Below, one piece after another: positions 8,469 through 17,140 of a stretch of 32,064 nucleotides of DNA. The notes beneath the pieces are model-generated. The model worked only from the letters and a program-made list of their open reading frames with translations, ran no database searches and was not told where the DNA came from. Both the position numbers and the translations under genes were made by a program. The stretch comes from UMGS1279 sp045630265 (lineage in GTDB: Bacteria; Bacillota; Clostridia; Oscillospirales; Acutalibacteraceae): the NCBI GenBank assembly GCA_045630265.1, contig JAZQSV010000036.1, positions 1 to 32,064 of the forward strand, in the 5' to 3' direction. The stretch's first letter is position 1; each line of letters begins with the position of its first letter.

Positions 8469-10292
8469 ATGAGTAATAAAGTTAAAATTTTAATACGCAT
8501 ACTTATCTGCGTTATTTTATCCGTCCTTTTAGTCTTGGGTATCATTTTTGGTATTAAAAGCTGTACAGGTGATCCCGACAATACCCCATCTGACGTAACT
8601 GACGTTGATGACGAATGGGAAGACGAATGGGAAGACTGGGAAGACGAAGAATGGGAAGACGAAGAATGGGAAGACGAGGAGTTTGAGGAAGAAGACTTCT
8701 ACGAGCCCCTTATTATCAATAATGATGAGCCCTATCTAAATGAAAACTTCCTTGGATTTAACGGCGTTTATATGCTTTTCAGCCGCATGAAGCATCCTAC
8801 CTATGGCTCTCAGTATTCTGAAGATCAGGTGAAAATGGAGCTTGACAGAATTGAGAAGATGGGAATAAAAATTGTACGTTCCCATTTCAGCGGCGGCATG
8901 ATGTATAAGAGTGTTGGCTCGGGCGCCAACAAGCAGTGGGAAGAACACTGGGATGACAGCCCCTATTGGTCCGCCTTTGTAGAAACAGCACTAGACCTTA
9001 AAGAGCGCGATATTGATATTATGATTCCCTTTAACTGGTATCTGGGCTCTATGACATCTACAGCACAGCCCTATTCCTTCCCCGACGGTTATTTCCCTGC
9101 ATCTATTACAGGTACCGGTTGGTCAGCTCAGAGTGGAACGGCATTCGGTGACTATTATAAAGGTCATTCCGAAGAAGAACAAGAAAAAATTCTTGAGTAT
9201 AACCTGGTTGCTTATAAGGAATTTGTAAAGAAATGTGTTGAAAAGTTCAGCGCATATGGACTTAGCAATATCAAATACCTCCACACCTTCACCGAAGGCA
9301 ACAACTCTTATATGAAGAAAAATGAACAAGGTAAAAGCGTACGCGACTACGACAAAACCTGTAGAGTATTTGGCCTTGCTGTTAAGGCAATGCATGAAGG
9401 TTTGGTTGAAGCTGGTGTAAGGGATAAATATAAGGTTGTAGGTCCTTGCGACAACTGGGGCAATGACTTCGATGAGTTTGACGAGGGAAAGTATTCTCGC
9501 CTTGTTAATTACTCTCTTGAAAATCTCAAAGAGGAAATCGACATCATTGCTACTCATAACGGTTATAACAGAGCAAACGATTTCTCTGAGGATGATTTCT
9601 ATGCCAGACCTAACAGAACTCTTGGCAATCCTATGAAGAGTGCACTTGCTGCAGGCAAGCAGTTCTGGATTGACGAGTATAACGTAGCTACCCACCAATC
9701 TATCCCCGTTGACGAGAGAAGAGAGGTTCGTAACAACGTTGCTGTAGGTATTGCACTTGGCTCCATGTTCAATGGTATTATGAATATGGGTGGTGTCTCC
9801 AACGTATTCATTTGGATGCTTGCTGAGCAGCAGTATCCTCACGAGCAAAACGGCGGTGAGTTCGACCATGGTATTCAGGTTGATTCAGGTTATATGCCCA
9901 ACCTTCTTGAAAGCTCACTTCCTAAGGCATCTTGGTATGCATTTGCTATGATGCAAAGATATATTGGACAAGGTAAAATCATTAAGTGTAATGACGGTGC
10001 TGACCCTGAATTCCAGGCAGGTTACTACTATTCTTGTATCGAGCGTAATGATGGTGAGATTACACTTGTTGTAACCAACTATGAGGTTTTCGATATGAAT
10101 ATTGATGTTACCTTTATGAAGGACCTTGGTGGCAGAACACTTTACCGCCACGAGTACGAGATTACCAACATTCAAAAGACTCCTGAAGCTATTATTCCTG
10201 AGATTTGCGGCGTTGGTAAAAACGTAAGAAAAGGCTTTACCGATACTGTTAAACCTTATAGCATTACCGTTTACACAACCGATAGCAAATAA
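8469..10292 (+). CDS. Membrane-anchored clan GH-A-like glycoside hydrolase (cassette 2)
   Basis: This 607-aa protein is a close paralogue of the one at 1972-3885. It has a basic N-terminus, a hydrophobic segment (about residues 7-29) and a cysteine at residue 32, the same position as in the paralogue, here in the context I-K-S-C. Residues 45-79 form a short, intensely acidic linker rich in Glu-Asp-Trp. The catalytic domain from about residue 80 has E276 in TFTEGNN (likely acid/base) and E403 in FWIDEYN (likely nucleophile). Strongly conserved blocks include GFNGVYMLF, HWDDSPY, DGYFPASITGTGW, VGPCDN, NMGGVSNVF and MLAEQQ. The start has AAGGAG 8 bases upstream. It should act outside the membrane, tethered to the cell. 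The substrate and the GH family cannot be named from sequence alone. Confidence 0.82.
   Translation: MSNKVKILIRILICVILSVLLVLGIIFGIKSCTGDPDNTPSDVTDVDDEWEDEWEDWEDEEWEDEEWEDEEFEEEDFYEPLIINNDEPYLNENFLGFNGVYMLFSRMKHPTYGSQYSEDQVKMELDRIEKMGIKIVRSHFSGGMMYKSVGSGANKQWEEHWDDSPYWSAFVETALDLKERDIDIMIPFNWYLGSMTSTAQPYSFPDGYFPASITGTGWSAQSGTAFGDYYKGHSEEEQEKILEYNLVAYKEFVKKCVEKFSAYGLSNIKYLHTFTEGNNSYMKKNEQGKSVRDYDKTCRVFGLAVKAMHEGLVEAGVRDKYKVVGPCDNWGNDFDEFDEGKYSRLVNYSLENLKEEIDIIATHNGYNRANDFSEDDFYARPNRTLGNPMKSALAAGKQFWIDEYNVATHQSIPVDERREVRNNVAVGIALGSMFNGIMNMGGVSNVFIWMLAEQQYPHEQNGGEFDHGIQVDSGYMPNLLESSLPKASWYAFAMMQRYIGQGKIIKCNDGADPEFQAGYYYSCIERNDGEITLVVTNYEVFDMNIDVTFMKDLGGRTLYRHEYEITNIQKTPEAIIPEICGVGKNVRKGFTDTVKPYSITVYTTDSK
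8640..8669 (+). repeat. 15-bp microrepeat in acidic linker
   Basis: Two identical 15-bp copies (GAAGACGAAGAATGG, encoding EDEEW) lie head to tail. A diverged third copy follows and related DEWE units precede them. The unit differs in sequence and length from the 12-bp unit in the paralogue, so the two linkers expanded independently. Confidence 0.8.
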
Positions 10293-10329
10293 GATTTAAA
10301 GGTAAATTAGCTTAATATATGTTAAAAGT

Positions 10330-10360
10330 GCTCCGAGCTTTTGCTCGGGGCTCTTTTTTT
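10330..10360 (+). terminator. Rho-independent terminator of cassette 2
   Basis: GCTCCGAGC (10330-10338) pairs with GCTCGGGGC (10343-10351) around the loop TTTT, with one G-T pair. Eight T follow (10353-10360). Confidence 0.88.
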
Positions 10361-10413
10361 ATGAAAACTTTGTGTAAAATTTGCTTTTTGCTCTTTTCTT
10401 TTTGAACAAAATA

Positions 10414-10422
10414 TGGTACAAT
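10414..10422 (+). promoter_or_regulatory. Probable extended -10 promoter of lipoprotein/two-component operon
   Basis: TACAAT (10417-10422) is preceded by TG-n (10414-10416), an extended -10 element. The -35 position (10394-10399, TTTTCT) is weak. It lies between the cassette 2 terminator and the lipoprotein start, and is inferred to drive the long downstream unit. Confidence 0.45.
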
Positions 10423-10463
10423 AAATTGAATAATTATAAAATAATTAAATGGGGAGGTGCAAT

Positions 10464-11801
10464 ATGTTTTCTTTGCGTAAGGTAGTTAGCATTTTACTTA
10501 CCGTAGTCATGCTTTTTTTACTTACAGGTTGCCTTGGCGGTCGCGGTTTTTTGGAGGATGACGACTTTCTTGCTCCACCAAAACCTAGCGGTGAAATGCT
10601 CTATATTAAAGAAACTCTGGAATCGGCAGTTACGGGCAAATTTTCCCTTAAATATCCTACGGCGGGTGAGTATCGTTCAGCATATATTATGTGCGATTTA
10701 ATGACAAGCGGCAAGGAAAATTTTGCACTTGCTTTTTATAGTATGATAGACGAGGAAAATGTTACCTCAATGCACCTTAATCTTATGAAAAAGGTGGATT
10801 CCGCCTGGGTTTCTATCAGCGACGTTTCTTTGGCGGCGCTTGGTGTTGAAAAACTTCAAATTTTGGACCTTAACGGCGATGGCATTAAGGAAATTATTGT
10901 CGGCTGGAACATTTACGGCGACGTGGATAAAAGCGTTACCGTTTACACTCTTAAAGGTCTTGCTTTGGCACCAATTTTGTCGGAGGATTATTCCGATTTT
11001 ATTTGCTTCGATATGGAGCAAAATGGCAAAGCAAATTTATTCGTTCTTCGGCATAATCCATCTGAAGGCAAGGCCGATGCTAAACTCTTCGCATTTTTGG
11101 ACGATAAGGTGGTAAATAAAGGAAGTTGCCTTTTAGACGGTCAGGTTACTTCATTCTACACCCCCGTTGTGTCCACCCTTTCAAATGGTAAACCTGCAAT
11201 ATTTTTAGATGCTGCGAAGGGCACCGGCACTCAGACCGAGGTGGTTTTTCTTAAAAACGGAATATTAGAGCGCGGCAATTTTGAGAATGAGGAAAGTACA
11301 ACCCTTTCCACCTATAGAAATTCATCGGTGCTTTGTAATGATATAAACGTCGATGGAAAGTATGATATACCATTGGGAGACAGTTCGCTTATCTTTCATC
11401 CCGAGGAATATAAGAAAACGTCAGCCCCTATGATAAAATGGTGTAGCTTCAACGGAAGCGCCTTTGATATTTCCACCTTTGCAGCAATGAACTATACCGA
11501 CGGATATTATTTGGAAATACCTGTTCGTTGGTATGGTAAGATAACCGTAGATTCGGTTGTTGATGCCAGAACCTATACGGTTTCCATTTGGGATACCGAA
11601 AAGAGCAATCTGGTCGGTGAAATTCTAAAAATACGTACCGTTACCGAAAGTGAGTGGGATGCTGACAATAACGGTTTTTCCAATTATTTTGAGGTAGTAA
11701 GAAGTGAAAATCTTGTTTATATTGCAGCGATTGGAAATTATACTGGAACTGAAAAGGTTAGTGTAGACGAAGTAAAAAAACTGGTTCATATTATTAAGTG
11801 A
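10464..11801 (+). CDS. Putative lipoprotein with FG-GAP/VCBS-like repeats
   Basis: The chosen ATG at 10464 follows GGGGAGG (10451-10457); an in-frame ATG at 10449 would place this ribosome-binding site inside the gene. The 445-aa product has a classic lipoprotein signal with LLTGC and C23 as the lipidated residue. The mature part is beta-rich, with calcium-loop-like segments DLNGDGIKEIIVG and DVNVDGKYDIPLG, resembling the FG-GAP/VCBS repeats of beta-propellers. No enzyme motif is recognised. It lies 16 bp before a response regulator and then a histidine kinase, so an extracytoplasmic sensory or accessory role for that pair is plausible but unproven. Confidence 0.7.
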   Translation: MFSLRKVVSILLTVVMLFLLTGCLGGRGFLEDDDFLAPPKPSGEMLYIKETLESAVTGKFSLKYPTAGEYRSAYIMCDLMTSGKENFALAFYSMIDEENVTSMHLNLMKKVDSAWVSISDVSLAALGVEKLQILDLNGDGIKEIIVGWNIYGDVDKSVTVYTLKGLALAPILSEDYSDFICFDMEQNGKANLFVLRHNPSEGKADAKLFAFLDDKVVNKGSCLLDGQVTSFYTPVVSTLSNGKPAIFLDAAKGTGTQTEVVFLKNGILERGNFENEESTTLSTYRNSSVLCNDINVDGKYDIPLGDSSLIFHPEEYKKTSAPMIKWCSFNGSAFDISTFAAMNYTDGYYLEIPVRWYGKITVDSVVDARTYTVSIWDTEKSNLVGEILKIRTVTESEWDADNNGFSNYFEVVRSENLVYIAAIGNYTGTEKVSVDEVKKLVHIIK

Positions 11802-11817
11802 TATGGAGGTAAGTAAC

Positions 11818-12525
11818 TTGAAGAAAATTCTGGTAGTAGAAGATGAAGTTGCCATTCGTGAGTTTGAGGTTATTAACCTTAAGCGTGTCGGCTATGAAAC
11901 CGTAGAGGCAGGAAACGGCGAAGAGGCGCTCGAGCTTTATGAGGAGCATGGCGATTTTGACATTGCCTTGCTTGATATTTCAATGCCTGGTATGGACGGT
12001 CTTACCCTTTGTAAGGAATTAAGGCGTCGCAGTCCCGCCCTTGGAATTATTATGCTGACCGCTCGTACCCAAGAAATGGATAAAATTAGCGGACTTATGC
12101 TTGGCGCGGACGATTATATTACGAAGCCCTTTAGTCCTACTGAGCTTTTGGCGCGTGTGGATTCACTTTATCGCCGTGTTGAAATTGGCAAAAATGCTAA
12201 TAAACAAAAAAACAGCGATGAAATCACCCTTGGCGAATTTACCCTTAACACTAGGCGCCGTACCCTTTCCAAGAATGGGCACAATATTGAGCTTACACAG
12301 GTAGAATTTCAGATTGTTGAATATTTCTTCACTAACCCTGATACGGCTTTGGATAGAACCGATATACTGAACAGGGTTTGGGGAGAGGCCTATTTTGGTG
12401 AGGAAAAAATTGTTGACGTTAATATCAGACGTCTTAGAATTAAGATAGAGGATGATCCATCGGCTCCAAAGTATTTAATGACTGTTTGGGGAATGGGTTA
12501 TAAGTGGAACACAAACCAAAATTAG
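11818..12525 (+). CDS. OmpR/PhoB-family response regulator
   Basis: The 235-aa product has a receiver domain (residues 1-118) starting KKILVVEDE, with phospho-acceptor D53 in LLDISMPGMDGL, a conserved T (MLTARTQ) and K (DDYITKPF). A C-terminal winged-helix DNA-binding domain follows, ending in VWGMGYKW. The start is TTG at 11818, because GGAGG (11805-11809) is 8 bases upstream. An in-frame ATG at 11803 overlaps that GGAGG and would add five atypical residues. The kinase gene follows 40 bp later. Its targets are unknown. Confidence 0.9.
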   Translation: MKKILVVEDEVAIREFEVINLKRVGYETVEAGNGEEALELYEEHGDFDIALLDISMPGMDGLTLCKELRRRSPALGIIMLTARTQEMDKISGLMLGADDYITKPFSPTELLARVDSLYRRVEIGKNANKQKNSDEITLGEFTLNTRRRTLSKNGHNIELTQVEFQIVEYFFTNPDTALDRTDILNRVWGEAYFGEEKIVDVNIRRLRIKIEDDPSAPKYLMTVWGMGYKWNTNQN

Positions 12526-12565
12526 TTTAAATAAATTCTTATATTAAAAGAAAGGAGGACCTCAG

Positions 12566-14122
12566 GTGAAATTCAGCTTCAGCTTTAAAAGGCACGGCAT
12601 TACAAGGCGCTGGCTACTAAACGTTATTTCAGTTATCACTTTGGCGGTTACGGTAGTAGAAATATTTTTAGGCATTTTCATTTACACCTATTACTACCAA
12701 AAGGCAAAGAGCAGTGCTAACGAACTTTGTCAGGGATTTTCTCTTCTGGCCACTGTGCCCAATGAAAAATTCAGCGTAACGGCAAGACAGTATATTGAAA
12801 ACTTTGAGCATAAGGATAAGCTTGAGGTTCAGATAATAGATGCAAGCGGTAACATTATAATTACCTCTAATGGTTTTAAGCCCGAAAAGTCCGATATGCC
12901 GGATTATACTCTTGCAAAATCCTCCAAATCTGGCACCGCTTCTTATAGAGGCGAATCCAAAACGGGCGAATCTATAATGGCACAGACCACCATTTTTGGT
13001 GATTACGGTAGCGGCTCAAATGGTGCTATCAGATGGGTTATATCCCTTAGCGGCGTTAAAAGCCACGTAACCTTGCTAATCATAATTTGTCTGTTGATAG
13101 GCATTGGTGTTGTTCTTTTGGCGGCGCTTTCAGGTCTTTACTTTATTAAATCTATTGTAAGGCCTGTGGTTGAGGTTTCAAACGTTGCAAGAAAAATTGC
13201 AATGGGCGACTTTCAATCCCGTCTTGATGTTAAAGAAGAGGATGATGAGATTGGCGAGCTTTGTGATGCTATTAATTACATGGCCAGCGAGCTCAGTCAA
13301 ACCGAAACCCTTAAAAATAACTTTATTTCTTCTGTTTCGCACGAGCTTCGTACACCTCTTACCGCAATTAGGGGATGGGGCGAAACAGCAAGAATGTCGG
13401 TAGGACAGGATGATGAACTGGTTAATAAGGGACTCGACGTAATTTTAAATGAATCTGCCCGTCTTTCAGGACTGGTTGAGGACCTTTTGGACTTCTCACG
13501 TATGCAGTCGGGCCGACTCTCTGTTAATAAGCAACTTACAAACATTGTTACCGTTTTAAAGCAGGCGGTAGATATGTACGTAGAAATTGCAAAGCAACAG
13601 GATATAGCTTTGGATTTTGTCTGTCCCGAGGAACTTCACAGTGTACTAGGCGACCACGACAGACTTAAACAGGTTATAATAAACGTTGTAGACAACGCGG
13701 TTAAATATTCGGTGGCGGGCGGCCACGTTTTAGTTGAGGCGCACGAGGAGGACAACTGCATTCACATAAAGGTTATTGATGCGGGTGTCGGCATCCCCGA
13801 ACAGGATATTGACCACGTTAAGGAAAAATTCTTTAAATCCAATACTACAGTTCGCGGCTCAGGTATTGGACTTGCAGTTGCGGATGAAATCATCAAACAG
13901 CATAATGGCCTACTATTTTTAGAGAGCAAGGAGGGTGTTGGTACCACCGTTACGGTAGTTTTACCCTTTGCTCCCGAGTCGGAGGTTAAGGCGGCGCAAA
14001 AGATTACCGATGCGGTTGAATTTCCACCTGATACAGAGCCGATTATAGTAGATATAAATGACACAGTAAGTTTTTCTGAAATTACGGAAGAGACAAAACA
14101 AAAGGACGAAGAAGATGAGTAA
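12566..14122 (+). CDS. PhoR-type sensor histidine kinase
   Basis: The GTG start at 12566 follows AAAGGAGG by 7 bases. The 518-aa product has a transmembrane segment near residues 17-42, an extracytoplasmic sensor region to about residue 165, a second transmembrane segment (about 168-196) and a HAMP domain. The HisKA domain carries H259 in SVSHELRTPLTAI. The ATPase domain has the N box NVVDNAVKYS, DAGVGIP (G1) and GSGIGLAV (G2). An acidic tail of about 45 residues follows. The partner is the response regulator immediately upstream. Its 3' end overlaps yqhQ by 8 bases. Confidence 0.92.
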   Translation: MKFSFSFKRHGITRRWLLNVISVITLAVTVVEIFLGIFIYTYYYQKAKSSANELCQGFSLLATVPNEKFSVTARQYIENFEHKDKLEVQIIDASGNIIITSNGFKPEKSDMPDYTLAKSSKSGTASYRGESKTGESIMAQTTIFGDYGSGSNGAIRWVISLSGVKSHVTLLIIICLLIGIGVVLLAALSGLYFIKSIVRPVVEVSNVARKIAMGDFQSRLDVKEEDDEIGELCDAINYMASELSQTETLKNNFISSVSHELRTPLTAIRGWGETARMSVGQDDELVNKGLDVILNESARLSGLVEDLLDFSRMQSGRLSVNKQLTNIVTVLKQAVDMYVEIAKQQDIALDFVCPEELHSVLGDHDRLKQVIINVVDNAVKYSVAGGHVLVEAHEEDNCIHIKVIDAGVGIPEQDIDHVKEKFFKSNTTVRGSGIGLAVADEIIKQHNGLLFLESKEGVGTTVTVVLPFAPESEVKAAQKITDAVEFPPDTEPIIVDINDTVSFSEITEETKQKDEEDE

Positions 14123-15122
14123 AAAAACATCGATAGGCGGGCAAGCGCTAATTGAGGGAATTATGATGAAGGGGCCTGAAAGGACTGTAATTGCAGTTCG
14201 TACCCCTGAAAAAAACATTGACCTTGAAGACGTACAGGAAAAGCATTTAAAGGATAAATATAAATTTTTTGGACTCCCTGTTATACGCGGTATTGTGGCA
14301 TTTGCGGAATCTATGCTTATGGGCTATAAGGCGCTTATGATTTCGGCCGACAAATCGGGTATGAGCGATTTAGAGGAGGAAGAAAAACAAAAGAAAAAAC
14401 GCAAAAAACAGGAAGGTAAGGTAGCTTTAGAAGAAACGGCTAGTGAACCCGACCAAAATAAAAAGGAAAATTCAATTTTAATGGGCGCAGTTATGGTAGT
14501 TGGCTCTGTTTTGGGTGTGGCCCTTTCGGTTTTTCTTTTTATGTATATCCCAGCACTTATTTTCGATGGCATAAATTATTTTAGCGGCGAAAAACTATCC
14601 GAAACACTTCGTCCCCTTTTTGAGGGCGTGCTCAAAATTTGCATTTTTGTCGGCTACGTTGCCGCCGTTTCTATGATGAAGGATATTAAAAGGGTATTTA
14701 TGTATCACGGTGCAGAGCATAAGTCCATTTTTTGCTATGAAAAGGGGCTTGCGCTTACTGTTGAAAACGTAAAATTGCAAAAAAGGTTCCATCCAAGATG
14801 CGGCACATCCTTTCTTATTTTAATGTTAGTAGTTGGCATTTTAATTAACCTGCTTATTGTTACGTTATTCCCCACAGTTACAAATTTCAGAATTTTGTGG
14901 GTGGTTGTTAAGGTGCTAATGCTCCCCTTCATTTGTGGACTTGGGTATGAGCTTATCCGCATTTGCGGAAGATATGATAACTGGATTACTAAAATCATTT
15001 CCGCCCCCGGTATGTGGGTGCAACGCCTTACAACCAAGGAGCCGGAGGATGATATGCTTGAGGTTGCAATAGCAGCACTTACTGCAGTTATCCCCGAAGA
15101 CGCAGAAAAAGACAGGTGGTAA
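14115..15122 (+). CDS. yqhQ: DUF1385 family membrane protein (YqhQ)
   Basis: The 335-aa product begins SKKTSIGGQALIEGIMMKGP, the hallmark N-terminus of the DUF1385/YqhQ family. It contains FMYHGAEHKSIFCYE and FHPRCGTSFL, which are conserved in that family, and about four membrane segments. The biochemical role is not established in general. A highly charged Lys/Glu insert (about residues 78-118) separates the N-terminal part from the first membrane segment. The ATG overlaps the kinase stop (ATGAGTAA), so translation is probably coupled. In Clostridia yqhQ is often next to prmC, as here. Confidence 0.9.
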   Translation: MSKKTSIGGQALIEGIMMKGPERTVIAVRTPEKNIDLEDVQEKHLKDKYKFFGLPVIRGIVAFAESMLMGYKALMISADKSGMSDLEEEEKQKKKRKKQEGKVALEETASEPDQNKKENSILMGAVMVVGSVLGVALSVFLFMYIPALIFDGINYFSGEKLSETLRPLFEGVLKICIFVGYVAAVSMMKDIKRVFMYHGAEHKSIFCYEKGLALTVENVKLQKRFHPRCGTSFLILMLVVGILINLLIVTLFPTVTNFRILWVVVKVLMLPFICGLGYELIRICGRYDNWITKIISAPGMWVQRLTTKEPEDDMLEVAIAALTAVIPEDAEKDRW

Positions 15123-15124
15123 AT

Positions 15125-15967
15125 TTGACCTATAAAGAGGCAAAAAACTTTACCGAGCAAGCTTTAAAACCAAGGGTTGAGGCCTATAAATTTGAGGCGG
15201 AGCAGATGGTTTGCTTTGTAACAAATTTAAATAAAAATCAATACTTTTGTGCGAGAGACAGGGAACTTACAAAAAAAGAGCAAAGGGTCCTCAAAGCACT
15301 TATAGCAAAAAGAAAAAGGGGTATACCTTTACAGTATTTACTTAAAAAATGGGAGTTTTACGGTCAGGAATTTTTTGTCGGCAAAGGCGTTTTGATTCCA
15401 CGTGCGGATACAGAGCTTATTGTAGATTTGGCTCTTGCATATTCAAAGGAAAAAGAAATAAAAACAGTTTTTGATTTTTGCGCTGGAAGTGGCGCAATAG
15501 GAATAGCAGTGTCCGTATTTTTACCCACAGCACAGGTTATAATGGTGGAGAAAAGTAAAAGGGCATTTGGGTTTTTAAAGAAAAACCTTTTGTTAAATAA
15601 ACTTTCTTCTGAAAGAGTTTGTTTAGTGAAAAAGGATATATTTAGATTTTGTCCAAAAGAAAAATGCGACCTTTTAATTTCCAACCCGCCTTATATTAAA
15701 ACGGCAGATATGCTCACCCTTTCTAAGGAAGTGAAAAAGGAACCTAAAATAGCCCTTGATGGTGGATGGGACGGACTTTACTTTTATAGAAAGATCACCG
15801 AAAATGCCGATAAGTATCTAAAAAAAGGTGGACGGATTTTGTTTGAAATCGGGTTTGATGAGGGACAAAGTGTTGCCGAAATTTTAAAACAAAACGGCTT
15901 TTCAAACGTAGCGATAGCAAAAGACTTGGACGGTAATGACCGCGCAGTCTACGGCGACTATCTCTAA
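15125..15967 (+). CDS. prmC: Peptide chain release factor N5-glutamine methyltransferase
   Basis: PrmC methylates the glutamine of the GGQ motif in release factors RF1 and RF2 using S-adenosylmethionine. The sequence shows an N-terminal helical domain, PLQYLLKKWEFYGQEFFV and LIPRADTELIV (family signatures), the SAM-binding FDFCAGSGAIGIA, and the catalytic NPPY in ISNPPYI. The TTG start at 15125 is preferred because AGGTGG precedes it at a suitable distance; an in-frame GTG at 15116 lies inside yqhQ and would have a poor site. About 280 aa, the normal length. No prfA is adjacent. Confidence 0.92.
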   Translation: MTYKEAKNFTEQALKPRVEAYKFEAEQMVCFVTNLNKNQYFCARDRELTKKEQRVLKALIAKRKRGIPLQYLLKKWEFYGQEFFVGKGVLIPRADTELIVDLALAYSKEKEIKTVFDFCAGSGAIGIAVSVFLPTAQVIMVEKSKRAFGFLKKNLLLNKLSSERVCLVKKDIFRFCPKEKCDLLISNPPYIKTADMLTLSKEVKKEPKIALDGGWDGLYFYRKITENADKYLKKGGRILFEIGFDEGQSVAEILKQNGFSNVAIAKDLDGNDRAVYGDYL

Positions 15968-16009
15968 AATAGTTTAAAATATAATTTCATTTTGGAAGGA
16001 ATGGTAATT

Positions 16010-17140
16010 ATGGCTAAAGCAAACAAAACAATTGTTAATGCCCCGGTAGCAGATAAGGAGAAGGCACTTAACACTGCCCTTGAGCAGCTTGAGAAACAGT
16101 TTGGTAAGGGCGCCGTTATGCGCCTTGGTGAAAATGCTTCAATGAACGTTGAACATATTTCTACCGGATCTATTTCTCTTGATATGGCGCTGGGCATAGG
16201 CGGTTTACCAAAGGGTAGAATTGTTGAAATTTACGGACCTGAATCCTCGGGCAAAACCACCGTTGCGCTTCACGCAGTAGCAGAGGCACAAAAGGCTGGC
16301 GGACAAGCGGCGTTCATTGATGTCGAGCACGCTTTAGACCCCGTTTATGCGGCGGCGCTCGGTGTTGATATAAATCAGCTTCTTGTTTCCCAACCCGACA
16401 CAGGTGAGCAGGCACTCGAAATTACTGAGGCGCTTATTCGTTCGGGCGCCATTGACGTAATAGTTGTGGACTCTGTTGCGGCGCTTGTACCCCGAGCAGA
16501 AATTGAGGGCGAGATGGGTGATTCTCACGTTGGCGTTCATGCCCGCCTTATGTCCCAGTCTCTTAGAAAACTTGCAGGCGCAATTTCCAAGTATAACTGC
16601 GTTGCTATTTTCATAAACCAGCTTCGTGAGAAAATTGGTGTTATGTACGGTCCTACCGAAACAACTACAGGTGGCCGCGCACTTAAGTTCTATGCAAGTG
16701 TTCGTATTGATATAAGAAAGGCCGAAACACTTAAAAACGGCACAGAGATGATTGGCTCCAGAACCAAGGCAAAGATAGTTAAAAATAAGGTTGCTCCTCC
16801 ATTTAAGACCGCCGAGTTTGATATTATGTACGGCAAAGGTATCTCCAAAGAGGGAGAGATTTTAGATCTTGGAGATAATTTGGGTATTGTTAAACGCTCG
16901 GGAGCATACTTCTACTACGGAGAGCTACGTCTTGGTCAGGGTAGAGATAATGCAAAGCAGTTCCTTATAGATAACGCAGAAATTGCGGAGGAAATCAGCG
17001 CGAAAATCATGGCAGCCGCCAAGGGCGAATTCAGCACCGTAGAGGAAACCGGGGAAGAGCCGGTTATAATCCCCGTTGATGCAGAAATTGAAGCCGCACC
17101 TAAGAAGCGTATTAGCATTGACGTTGCGGTTGACGACTAA
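16010..17140 (+). CDS. recA: Recombinase RecA
   Basis: RecA forms filaments on single-stranded DNA, catalyses strand exchange and promotes LexA self-cleavage. The 376-aa product has Walker A GPESSGKT (residues 76-83), VIVVDSVAAL (Walker B), the DNA-binding loops and INQLREKIGVMYG, GGRALKFYAS and the usual C-terminal region. The ATG at 16010 has GGAAGGA (15994-16000) 9 bases upstream; in-frame starts at 15992 and 16001 overlap or abut this site. A TATAAT at 15980 has no convincing -35. The stop overlaps the recX start by one base (TAATG). Confidence 0.98.
   Translation: MAKANKTIVNAPVADKEKALNTALEQLEKQFGKGAVMRLGENASMNVEHISTGSISLDMALGIGGLPKGRIVEIYGPESSGKTTVALHAVAEAQKAGGQAAFIDVEHALDPVYAAALGVDINQLLVSQPDTGEQALEITEALIRSGAIDVIVVDSVAALVPRAEIEGEMGDSHVGVHARLMSQSLRKLAGAISKYNCVAIFINQLREKIGVMYGPTETTTGGRALKFYASVRIDIRKAETLKNGTEMIGSRTKAKIVKNKVAPPFKTAEFDIMYGKGISKEGEILDLGDNLGIVKRSGAYFYYGELRLGQGRDNAKQFLIDNAEIAEEISAKIMAAAKGEFSTVEETGEEPVIIPVDAEIEAAPKKRISIDVAVDD

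Noticed and set aside
9123..9869. Reverse-strand open frame (248 codons) inside the second hydrolase
   Set aside because: Antisense shadow of a conserved catalytic domain; no start signal and no family resemblance.
1..10292. Phage, transposon or integrated element origin for the cassettes
   Set aside because: No transposase, integrase, attachment-site-like repeats or tRNA flank is visible; base composition does not change sharply by eye.
15980..15985. TATAAT upstream of recA as a separate promoter
   Set aside because: No -35-like hexamer at 16-18 bp; the region is AT-rich, so the match may be chance. A LexA-type box was also not seen.
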